A stretch of 45,594 nt of DNA, taken from the NCBI GenBank assembly GCA_902562425.1, contig CACETF010000017.1, positions 1 to 45,594 of the forward strand, given 5' to 3'. The position numbers and the translations under genes were made by a program. Positions 38,441-45,594 of the stretch are shown one piece after another (position 1 is the stretch's first letter; every line of letters starts with the position of its first letter). Origin of the DNA: Porticoccaceae bacterium (lineage in GTDB: Bacteria > Pseudomonadota > Gammaproteobacteria > Pseudomonadales > Porticoccaceae). Below the pieces are notes generated by a model. That model had not been told where the DNA came from and made no database searches. It was given only the letters and a program-made list of their open reading frames with translations.

Positions 38441-39205
38441 TTATAATACTGAGCCTCCATCAACGACAATACATTCACCTGTTACAAAGTTTGCCGCATC
38501 AGATACCAAATATAGTACGGTGCCGGCAATTTCTTCAGGTTCGGCATGACGACCCAATGGTGTCCCCGATACCGCTTTTTGATAGATATTTTCATCGGAA
38601 AAAAGAGCTCCTGCGAACTTGGTCTTTGTTAGTCCTGGTAGCACTGCGTTTACCCTAATGTTATATTCTCCGCATTCTTTGGCGAATGCTCTGGTCATGT
38701 TAACCACCGCAGCTTTTGTGATCGCATAGATCCCCATCGATTTTCCTGGTCTCAATGCGGCAATGGAGGATGTATTCACAATTGAACCCCCACCATTTTT
38801 TCGCATGAGTTTGCCAGCTTCAGAGGACATAAAAAAGTAACCACGAATATTTACATCAACAGTCTTGGTGAATGAACCTAGGTCAGTATCAAGTATGTTT
38901 CCAAAATATGGATTTGTAGCGGCATTGTTTACTAATATATCCAATTTACTGTGATTTTCCTTTATGAATTCAAATGTCTCTGAAATATCCTGCATATTGC
39001 CAACATGGCATTTTAACGCCTCCGCGCTTCCGCCGTTATTCTTAATAGCGTCTACTATTTCTTTGCAGCCATTCAGCTTACGACTTGTGACAATTACGTG
39101 AGCACCTTGTTCTGCTAACAGGAGGGCTATAGATTCTCCAATACCTCTACTCGCTCCTGTAACGAGTGCAACTTTATTGTGTAAATCGAATATTCTTGTA
39201 GACAT
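38441..39205 (-). CDS. SDR-family NAD(P)-dependent dehydrogenase
   Basis: A 254-residue short-chain dehydrogenase with the classical motifs: cofactor loop TGASRGIG, NNAA, catalytic Ser in VNTSSIAAL, the YAITK Tyr/Lys pair and C-terminal TGECIVVDGG. The frame opens at GTG 39211, but ATG 39205 has AAGGAG at 5 nt, so I use that. The likely reaction is oxidation of a hydroxyacyl or alcohol or the reverse. The acyl-CoA synthetase gene lies 51 bases upstream in the same direction, which makes an acyl-CoA substrate plausible. Confidence 0.9.
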   Translation of the reverse strand: MSTRIFDLHNKVALVTGASRGIGESIALLLAEQGAHVIVTSRKLNGCKEIVDAIKNNGGSAEALKCHVGNMQDISETFEFIKENHSKLDILVNNAATNPYFGNILDTDLGSFTKTVDVNIRGYFFMSSEAGKLMRKNGGGSIVNTSSIAALRPGKSMGIYAITKAAVVNMTRAFAKECGEYNIRVNAVLPGLTKTKFAGALFSDENIYQKAVSGTPLGRHAEPEEIAGTVLYLVSDAANFVTGECIVVDGGSVL

Positions 39206-39262
39206 AAACACTCCTTCCTTCAGTCTTCACTTTTTAACGCTTATTTAGCCATCTATTCTTTG

Positions 39263-41071
39263 TTAAAAACCCGCTTCTTTGTCCATTACTTTTTGGTAGA
39301 GATATTCACTAAGGATTTCATAATGCTCAGAATTTGGCAATCTGACGTAGATTGGCTGGTCTACTCTGCCTAGGTGGTATGCTTCTTTACGTAGTTGACC
39401 TTTTACAAATTTGAAGGTCTGGTTCGTCTTTTGTTCAGATTGCATTCGCAGGAATACAGGACGCGCATAACTGGCTAAATTTTCGTCAACGTATTCAGTA
39501 AACTTTAACAGGTTGATAGGATCATGTCCTTGCATTGTTATCGCTGCCATTCCGGCTCGGCCCTCAGTGCCAGGTATTTGTACGCCGTACACATTACTCA
39601 TCTCTATTTGGGGATAAGCATTAAGTATTTCACTCACCTCGTTTGTCGAAACATTCTCGGATCGCCACCGAAACGTATCCCCCACTCTATCAATAAACTG
39701 ATAGTGTGGCATTCCCATAGCGAATCCAACATCCACACGACGAATAAGATCTCCAGTATTAAACCATCGGTCTCCAGATACCTTTACATTTTTGAGCACT
39801 TTAGCAGATGATGCATCTTCATTTTTATATCCGTCGTATAGAAATTTGTCATCGATCCTGCCGAGTAAGAGACCCGTTTGTCCATCTGCAACTTCCACTG
39901 GCCTCCCTTGGTCATCTAAGACTATCCGGTCCAAGTCAATATCATATTCGACTAACATGGTGACTACGATCCCGGTGCCAATTGTATAATCTTTGTTCAA
40001 AAAATTAAGGAAGGATACGTTACTTTCGCTTGCGCCATATATTTCCGTTATGCGTTTTACGCCAAATCTATTACGAAAGTGATCCCATATATCTGGTCGT
40101 AAACCATTTCCTAGCATACTTCGAATGGGATTATTCTTTTCGTCCGAGCATTTCTCTTGAACGGTTAGATATCGGCAAAGCTCGCCAACATATATAAAAA
40201 GAGTGGTGTTATATTTTCGAACTTCAGGCCAAAAATGTCGGGCTGAAAAACGTCGCCGTAAAAACATTGAAGAGCCGGTGTAAAAGCATGTGCAGGCGCC
40301 AAGCAAAAGACCCGTGATATGATACAGCGGTAAGCAAATATACATCCTATCTGAGGCGGTTGCACGGAAACCGAGCTTGGAATATGGAGGGTGTGCTGAC
40401 ATTATCCTACGTTGATAGATAATTGCGGGCTTTGGAAGTCCAGTTGTGCCAGATGTGAAAATATAAAGAGCTATTTCACCACCCCTTATATCTTTGGTTT
40501 CTTCAAGATTTTCGGTTGGTTGATGCGGTAAAGTTGAGCTGAGGTCTTCAGCCCATTTGGGTTTATTATTTTTAATCGAATTGTCGGGAACCCAAAGAAA
40601 ATCGGAGTCTTGCAGAGGAAGATCATCCTTGATCTCTATGATGGCGTTTTGTAATTCTTGGCCAAAAACACACCTAACCGAATCGGTGATGCTGATACAG
40701 TGAATCAAAGATCTTTTCACTAGACTAGTATTAATCAAACTTGCAGCGGCACCTATTTTGGAGAGCGCGATCACCAAGCACAGGAACTCCGTGCGATTCT
40801 CCATAAATACCGCAACGCAATCCCCGCGTTTCACCCCTCTACTTTTTAGGCAATGAGCATATCGGTTTGATAAGTGATTAAATTCACTCCACGTAAGAAT
40901 CTTGTCTTCAAAAATTATGGCAGTGCGATTGCCGTGTTTTGCGGCCGTTCTTTGTAACATCATTCCAAGTGACGATTTCTCCTCGTCGCTCGGGGGTTTA
41001 AAGAAGAGTAATGTTGGTAATATGTATAAGAAATTGGATAAAACAGACAATATTTCTATTATTTTAAGCAT
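39263..41071 (-). CDS. Long-chain acyl-CoA synthetase (FadD6/VLACS-like)
   Basis: A 602-residue AMP-forming ligase that activates fatty or similar carboxylic acids with ATP and CoA. Motifs: P-loop-like YIFTSGTTGLPKPAI, TEIYGASESNVSF, WFNTGDLIRR, and the hinge GDTFRWRSENVSTNEV. The pattern RWRSENVST and an N-terminal hydrophobic segment (LSVLSNFLYILPTLLFF) match the VLACS/FATP-like branch rather than FadD. No obvious ribosome binding site. The SDR gene follows in the same direction, suggesting a small two-gene lipid or steroid side-chain operon; the substrate is unknown. Confidence 0.88.
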   Translation of the reverse strand: MLKIIEILSVLSNFLYILPTLLFFKPPSDEEKSSLGMMLQRTAAKHGNRTAIIFEDKILTWSEFNHLSNRYAHCLKSRGVKRGDCVAVFMENRTEFLCLVIALSKIGAAASLINTSLVKRSLIHCISITDSVRCVFGQELQNAIIEIKDDLPLQDSDFLWVPDNSIKNNKPKWAEDLSSTLPHQPTENLEETKDIRGGEIALYIFTSGTTGLPKPAIIYQRRIMSAHPPYSKLGFRATASDRMYICLPLYHITGLLLGACTCFYTGSSMFLRRRFSARHFWPEVRKYNTTLFIYVGELCRYLTVQEKCSDEKNNPIRSMLGNGLRPDIWDHFRNRFGVKRITEIYGASESNVSFLNFLNKDYTIGTGIVVTMLVEYDIDLDRIVLDDQGRPVEVADGQTGLLLGRIDDKFLYDGYKNEDASSAKVLKNVKVSGDRWFNTGDLIRRVDVGFAMGMPHYQFIDRVGDTFRWRSENVSTNEVSEILNAYPQIEMSNVYGVQIPGTEGRAGMAAITMQGHDPINLLKFTEYVDENLASYARPVFLRMQSEQKTNQTFKFVKGQLRKEAYHLGRVDQPIYVRLPNSEHYEILSEYLYQKVMDKEAGF

Positions 41072-41394
41072 AACTGTTCAATACGGCGAGGGAAATAAAA
41101 TAGTATTTGACGAAATTTGCAAATTTTTAATTTAAATAACGAATACAGCAGTGAGACAGGATATGAACATCGCCACTCTCTTGCCCTCTTTTTTTGCACT
41201 TATTTTGGCACAGCGACATTATTTTTCCTACAATATCTAAAGGATGGTCACATATAATCGGTTGAAATTCAAGTACGCCATATCAACTAAAAATTTTTTA
41301 TCTAAATTTGAATAGGCATTCTGCATTTGTTGTAAAGCTCAGAACCCTGAATTAGGAGTAACATTAATGCTTATTCGATGGTAAAGGTCAAACA
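41072..41394. other. Intergenic region, nothing recognised
   Basis: This is the divergent promoter region between the acyl-CoA synthetase and the GST-like gene. It is AT-rich, with no ORF, repeat or stem that I can support. Confidence 0.4.
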
Positions 41395-42438
41395 ATGACT
41401 CATAGATACCCAATACAGTTGCTTGGTGCAATACCATCTCCCTACACAAGAAAGATGCTGGCTCTGCTTAGATATAGACGCATCCCCTACAAAGTGTTGT
41501 GGGGTGATCCAAGAAAACTACTCAAAGAATTAGGATTTGATGAACCGAAAGTGCTTCTATTGCCCATGTTGTTACTTCAAAGCTCGCGCGGTGACTTGGA
41601 GGTTGTTTGCGATTCGACTCCAATAATCCGTAGACTTGAGACCGAGCATTTGCCCCGCTCTGTGATTCCAAAAAGTGGATGGCTCGCATTTGTCGATTAT
41701 TTGCTAGAGGATTTTGCCGACGAGTGGGTCACAAAGTGTATGTTCCATTATCGATGGAACTTCCGAAAAGATGCTGATAACGCGGGGACACTTCTGCCTC
41801 TCTATAATGATATTCGTCAGTCTTATCACGAATGGGTTGATGCAAAGGCTTTTATAATGAGTAGACAAATTGGCAGACTCGGTATTGTCGGATCGAATGA
41901 AACGACAGCCCACGTTATAGAAAGCAGTTATGTTCGGTTACTTGAATTACTTGAAGCTCATTTCGCAGAGCAGCCGTTTTTACTCGGGGGGAGACCGGGA
42001 GCCTCTGACTTTGCAATGTATGGACAACTGACTCAGCTCATTGGCTTAGATCCTACCTCGCGCAGTCTTTCACACAAAAAAAGTCCCCGTGCTGTAGTTT
42101 ACGCGGGTCTTATGGAGGATCAATCCGGTTTAGAGCCCGATGATGATGACTGGATCTCGGTAGAGTGCGTACCTTCCACTCTTAAGCAAATATTGAGAGA
42201 GGTTGGACGAGTCTATGTTCCCGCATTATTAGCAAATTATGCCGCCAAAAAGGCTGGACAATTGGTATGGGAGGCCGAAATTGACGGGATGCATTGGGAG
42301 CAGAGCACATTTTCGTATCACGCAAAGTGTTTAAATCACATCAGAATGGAATATGCATCGATGGGTGATTCTGATCGAAGTATTGTTAATGGATTTTTTT
42401 CTGGCACCGGGTGCGGAGAATTATGGTCGGGCATGTAG
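41395..42438 (+). CDS. Glutathione S-transferase-like protein, extended C-terminus
   Basis: A 347-residue protein whose first 85 residues form a thioredoxin-like GST N-domain (IQLLGAIPSPYTRKMLALLRY, then the cis-Pro region LLPMLLLQ and the SNAIL-like CDSTPIIRRLE). A GST C-domain follows (to about residue 215) with FLLGGRPGASDFAMYGQL, where the N-cap Asp of helix 6 is visible. A further segment of roughly 100 residues at the C-terminus is extra compared with the usual 200-230-residue GST. Ser15 or Tyr17 would be the catalytic residue. It could use glutathione for conjugation or isomerisation of an unknown substrate. Confidence 0.78.
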   Translation: MTHRYPIQLLGAIPSPYTRKMLALLRYRRIPYKVLWGDPRKLLKELGFDEPKVLLLPMLLLQSSRGDLEVVCDSTPIIRRLETEHLPRSVIPKSGWLAFVDYLLEDFADEWVTKCMFHYRWNFRKDADNAGTLLPLYNDIRQSYHEWVDAKAFIMSRQIGRLGIVGSNETTAHVIESSYVRLLELLEAHFAEQPFLLGGRPGASDFAMYGQLTQLIGLDPTSRSLSHKKSPRAVVYAGLMEDQSGLEPDDDDWISVECVPSTLKQILREVGRVYVPALLANYAAKKAGQLVWEAEIDGMHWEQSTFSYHAKCLNHIRMEYASMGDSDRSIVNGFFSGTGCGELWSGM

Positions 42439-42542
42439 GCGCTTTCAATGCTACAGCTGATGGTCACCTCGAGTGCGTAGTTTTAAGTACCATTGCTAGT
42501 ATACATTGTTAATGGGAATAATTTTATTTCGAGGGATAAAGA

Positions 42543-43982
42543 TCACGGAAGATTTGTGCTACCCATCAGGTCTCTGTCAATCTCTCTCGCTACTTCTCTA
42601 CCTTCATTTATAGCCCTCACCACTAGGTCTTGACCTCGTCGACAGTCAGCTGCTGCATACAACTTATCGATATTGGTTCTGTAATTGATTTTATTTGCTA
42701 AGAAGTTTCCGCGTGAGTCCGTTTCAGCTCCCAAACTTTCATTAATGTAATGTTCAGGTTGCAGGAAGCCCATTGCTAGTAATATTAGGTCAGCTTCCCA
42801 AAATCTTTGCGAACCAGGAATCTCTTTGAGCTGCGAGTCCACAGATACCGTGAGGATTCCCTTCACAGATCCATCATCATTCCTCAATATTTCCTTGCTG
42901 CTAATGGAGTACTTCCTTGGATCTGCACCAAAATGTTCCGCCGCTTCAGCATGACCGTAGTCGATTCGATGTATTTTTGGCCAGAGTGGCCAAGGATTGT
43001 CAGAAGTCCTGTCTGAAGGATTTTGTGGGAACAACTCGAAGTTTGCCAACGATTTACAACCATGGCGGAGTGATGTGCCAATACAATCCGTTCCGGTATC
43101 GCCACCACCGATAACTATCACGTTTTTGTCTTTGGCAGAGATAAAATGGCCATCTTCAAGCTCCGAATCGAGGTAACTTTTAGTATTGTACATCAGGAAT
43201 TCCATTGCAAAATGTACACCCCGCCCTTCTCTCCCCGGAATTTTCAAGTCACGTGGTTTTGTTGCACCCGTAGCTAATACGACAGCATCATTGTTCTTAA
43301 GTAGTTGCTGAATTGGCAGATCCTTGCCAATATCGGTGTTACACCTAAATTTTACACCCTCTTCACGTAATAACTGTACCCGCCGCTCAACGATATTTTT
43401 ATCAAGTTTCATATTTGGAATCCCGTACATCAGCAGCCCGCCAATACGATCGTCTCGTTCATATACAACGACGGTATGTCCTGCTTGATTAAGTTGAGCC
43501 GCCGCGGCTAGCCCTGCAGGCCCCGAGCCAACTATAGCTACTGATTTTCCTGTACGATGCTCTGGCGGTTTTGCTATTACCCAACCTTCGTCAAAGCCCC
43601 TGTCGATAATGGCATTCTCGAGATTTTTGATGGTAACTGGAGGGCTGGTGATCCCTAAAACACACGCGCCCTCACAAGGTGCTGGGCACACCCTCCCAGT
43701 AAATTCTGGAAAATTATTGGTTTTGTGCAGCCTATCCAGCGCCTCTTTCCAGCGACCCTTGTACACCAGATCATTCCATTCTGGAATTAAGTTGTATACA
43801 GGACAACCATTATTTGATTGACAAAAAGGCACGCCACAATTCATGCAGCGCGAACCCTGCGTTTTAAGATGATCTTCATCGTGCGGAGTGTATATTTCTT
43901 TAAAATCAGTAATCCTTGCCGATGGAGACCTGTAGGGTTCGACGACTCTATCAAATTCTTTGAACCCTGTGACTTTTCCCAT
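42543..43982 (-). CDS. gltD: Glutamate synthase (NADPH) small subunit
   Basis: A 479-residue protein. The N-terminal iron-sulfur region has two Cys clusters (SRCMNCGVPFCQ...NGC and GRVCPAPCEGACVLG) that bind [4Fe-4S] centres. The FAD site is VGSGPAGLAAAAQL and the NADPH site is VIGGGDTGTDC. It passes electrons from NADPH to the large subunit GltB for glutamate synthesis from glutamine and 2-oxoglutarate. Length is normal. gltB lies directly upstream in the same operon with a 24-base gap, and GAGGAAC precedes the ATG. Confidence 0.96.
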   Translation of the reverse strand: MGKVTGFKEFDRVVEPYRSPSARITDFKEIYTPHDEDHLKTQGSRCMNCGVPFCQSNNGCPVYNLIPEWNDLVYKGRWKEALDRLHKTNNFPEFTGRVCPAPCEGACVLGITSPPVTIKNLENAIIDRGFDEGWVIAKPPEHRTGKSVAIVGSGPAGLAAAAQLNQAGHTVVVYERDDRIGGLLMYGIPNMKLDKNIVERRVQLLREEGVKFRCNTDIGKDLPIQQLLKNNDAVVLATGATKPRDLKIPGREGRGVHFAMEFLMYNTKSYLDSELEDGHFISAKDKNVIVIGGGDTGTDCIGTSLRHGCKSLANFELFPQNPSDRTSDNPWPLWPKIHRIDYGHAEAAEHFGADPRKYSISSKEILRNDDGSVKGILTVSVDSQLKEIPGSQRFWEADLILLAMGFLQPEHYINESLGAETDSRGNFLANKINYRTNIDKLYAAADCRRGQDLVVRAINEGREVAREIDRDLMGSTNLP

Positions 43983-44006
43983 TTTAGTTCCTCAGCCTCT
44001 TTATAA

Positions 44007-45594
44007 TTAACCAATTGCTTGTTTTTGGGACTTTTTTGCACTAATTTCCGAAAGAACTCGTTTATAGTCAGTTGGCATGACTTTAGAGAAAAATCGACGC
44101 TCGGTATCCCAATCAGCCAGAATTCTTCTTGCAACCTCTGATCCCGTGTAAAGTAAATGGTTTCTGATCATTTTTTGCAATTCTTTGATATCGTTTTGTT
44201 GCTCTAGCACTTCAAGCTCAAGTGTTCCAGTGTTGCATAACCTTGGAAATTGTCCGTCTTTGTCCCAAACATATGCGATGCCACCACTCATCCCAGCTCC
44301 AAAATTTCTTCCAGTTGGTCCAAGTATGGCTACCCTTCCGCCTGTCATGTACTCGCAACCATGGTCACCCACACCCTCTACAACTGCGTTTGCTCCACTG
44401 TTTCTGACACAAAAACGTTCTGCGGCAATACCTCTGAAATAAGCCTCGCCTGAAGTCGCGCCATACAGAGCTACATTTCCTAAAATAACATTCTCTTCAG
44501 CGCGAAATTTACTTCCTTCTGGTGGTCGAATAATAATCTTGCCGCCCGATAAACCCTTACCCACATAGTCATTTGCGTCTCCATCAACTTGGAGGGTTAT
44601 CCCTTGCACCAGCCAAGCTCCCAATGATTGTCCGGCGGAGCCAGTTAACTTAACCTTTATGGTATCATCTTTTAACATGTTTCCATTCGTTACCTTGGCA
44701 ACTTCATGCGAGAGCATCGTGCCCACTACTCGGTTGATGTTAACTATAGGTAGCTCCAATTCGACTAGCTGACCAGTCTCAAGGGCAGGCTTGGCAAGCT
44801 TAATAAGTTGATGGTCCAATGCTTTATCAAGGCCGTGATCTTGCTCAAATACGCATCGCACCTCTGTATTCTCGTAAATAATCTTGGCAGGCGAGAGCAT
44901 CTTAGAAAGGTCAACTCCCTGAGATTTCCAATGATCCTGGGCCACATGTGTGTCCAGGAGATCAACACGTCCAACCATTGAATTTACGGTTTTTAGCCCA
45001 AGGCTAGCCATAATCAGACGCATTTCCTCTGCAACCATAAATAAATAGTTGACGACAAATTCAGGTTGTCCTGAAAATTTCTTGCGTAAATCAGCATCTT
45101 GGGTCGCGATGCCAACCGGGCACGTGTTTAAGTGGCACTTTCGCATCATGATGCAGCCGAGCGTAACCAATGGGGCTGTAGACAAACCTATTTCTTCAGC
45201 CCCCAGCAGAATTGCTATAGCGGCATCACGTCCAGTTTTAATTTGTCCGTCGGTCTGTAAAACCACACGTGAGCGAAGATTATTCATCACCAAAGTCTGA
45301 TGAGTTTCGGCAATGCCCAGTTCCCATGGGAGTCCAGCGTGCTTAATAGACGTCAACGGAGACGCACCCGTGCCTCCGTCATGTCCTGCTATTACAAGGT
45401 GATCTGTCTTGGCTTTCGTGACACCGGCAGCGATGGTGCCGACTCCAATTTCAGAACCTAACTTAACGCTAATTCGCGCGTTTGGATTACAATTTTTAAG
45501 ATCATGAATGAGCTGGGCTATGTCTTCAATTGAGTAGACGTCATGGTGCGGCGGAGGGCTGATGAGTCCCACACCAGGTGTGGAGTATCTTATC
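44007..45594 (-). CDS. gltB: Glutamate synthase large subunit, 3' part (partial)
   Basis: The gene continues beyond the right edge of the window, so only the last 529 or so codons are present. A GTG that happens to lie in frame at 45572 is not the start: the frame reads [17 protein letters not shown] across it, as in other GltB proteins. Visible are the FMN-binding and α/β-barrel end ([39 protein letters not shown]-type segment), the 3Fe-4S motif [12 protein letters not shown] and the C-terminal right-handed β-helix ([43 protein letters not shown]). The enzyme makes glutamate from glutamine-derived ammonia. Confidence 0.97.
   Translation of the reverse strand, partial: IRYSTPGVGLISPPPHHDVYSIEDIAQLIHDLKNCNPNARISVKLGSEIGVGTIAAGVTKAKTDHLVIAGHDGGTGASPLTSIKHAGLPWELGIAETHQTLVMNNLRSRVVLQTDGQIKTGRDAAIAILLGAEEIGLSTAPLVTLGCIMMRKCHLNTCPVGIATQDADLRKKFSGQPEFVVNYLFMVAEEMRLIMASLGLKTVNSMVGRVDLLDTHVAQDHWKSQGVDLSKMLSPAKIIYENTEVRCVFEQDHGLDKALDHQLIKLAKPALETGQLVELELPIVNINRVVGTMLSHEVAKVTNGNMLKDDTIKVKLTGSAGQSLGAWLVQGITLQVDGDANDYVGKGLSGGKIIIRPPEGSKFRAEENVILGNVALYGATSGEAYFRGIAAERFCVRNSGANAVVEGVGDHGCEYMTGGRVAILGPTGRNFGAGMSGGIAYVWDKDGQFPRLCNTGTLELEVLEQQNDIKELQKMIRNHLLYTGSEVARRILADWDTERRFFSKVMPTDYKRVLSEISAKKSQKQAIG

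Noticed and set aside
45573-45594. GTG at 45572 as the gltB start
   Set aside because: The conserved GltB sequence continues upstream to the window edge, so the gene is truncated by the window.

Overview
The window looks like chromosome of a free-living, probably marine, Gammaproteobacterium. The evidence is gltB/gltD, an OxyR with the enterobacterial-type cysteine pair, a QmcA-type SPFH protein with NfeD, a MacAB-like exporter, a DMSP-demethylase-like protein, a sulfatase and algal-type polysaccharide enzymes. Genus cannot be assigned from sequence reading alone. Base composition is moderately AT-rich throughout, with no insertion sequence, integrase, CRISPR array or rRNA visible. A possible truncated tRNA lies on the minus strand at the left edge.

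Layout. (1) 0.3-2.8 kb: an ankyrin-repeat lipoprotein that appears to use ATA as start codon, then a Tat-exported PhoD-like metallophosphatase. (2) 3.5-17.4 kb: a polysaccharide-utilisation locus. It holds a 1773-residue secreted protein with two GH10 xylanase-type domains either side of Ca-binding, dockerin-like and propeller-like regions; a ribose-type ABC importer (binding lipoprotein, double ATPase, permease); an S1 sulfatase; and two homologous Tat-exported TIM-barrel proteins that resemble GH50/agarase-like enzymes but carry SDCP where a Glu-containing motif would be expected. I infer extracellular depolymerisation, desulfation and exo-trimming in the periplasm or at the membrane, and ABC uptake of the sugar. 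No regulator and no TonB/SusCD pair is encoded here. (3) 17.5-20.3 kb: a rhodanese, then about 1 kb of decaying genes (a frameshifted CoA-binding protein joined to the tail of an acyl-CoA synthetase, a small ORF with an internal stop, a small membrane protein without a normal start), then a GcvT/DmdA-like protein whose homologous N-terminus lies upstream of its first usable ATG. (4) 20.3-25.3 kb: SPFH/NfeD pair, and a MacA/MacB-like three-gene exporter on the minus strand whose adaptor contains an inserted Spy/CpxP-like helical domain. (5) 25.6-27.1 kb: a lipoprotein with a cadherin-like domain and a glucose/sorbosone-dehydrogenase-type propeller. (6) 27.3-33.0 kb: a signalling operon of a REC-class III cyclase protein, a soluble hybrid histidine kinase with five PAS repeats, and a single-domain response regulator. 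(7) 33.4-34.8 kb: a MotA/ZorA-like membrane protein without a MotB-like partner, and a small secreted coiled-coil protein. (8) 34.9-38.2 kb: katG and divergent oxyR. (9) 38.4-42.4 kb: SDR dehydrogenase and acyl-CoA synthetase on the minus strand, then a GST-like protein. (10) 42.5-45.6 kb: gltD and the 3' part of gltB, which runs off the right edge.

The most unusual material is the glycan locus (the SDCP pair and the double-GH10 protein) and the 18.06-19.0 kb graveyard. Several coding stretches in this window lack a canonical start or carry a nonsense codon that a single G-to-A change would explain.
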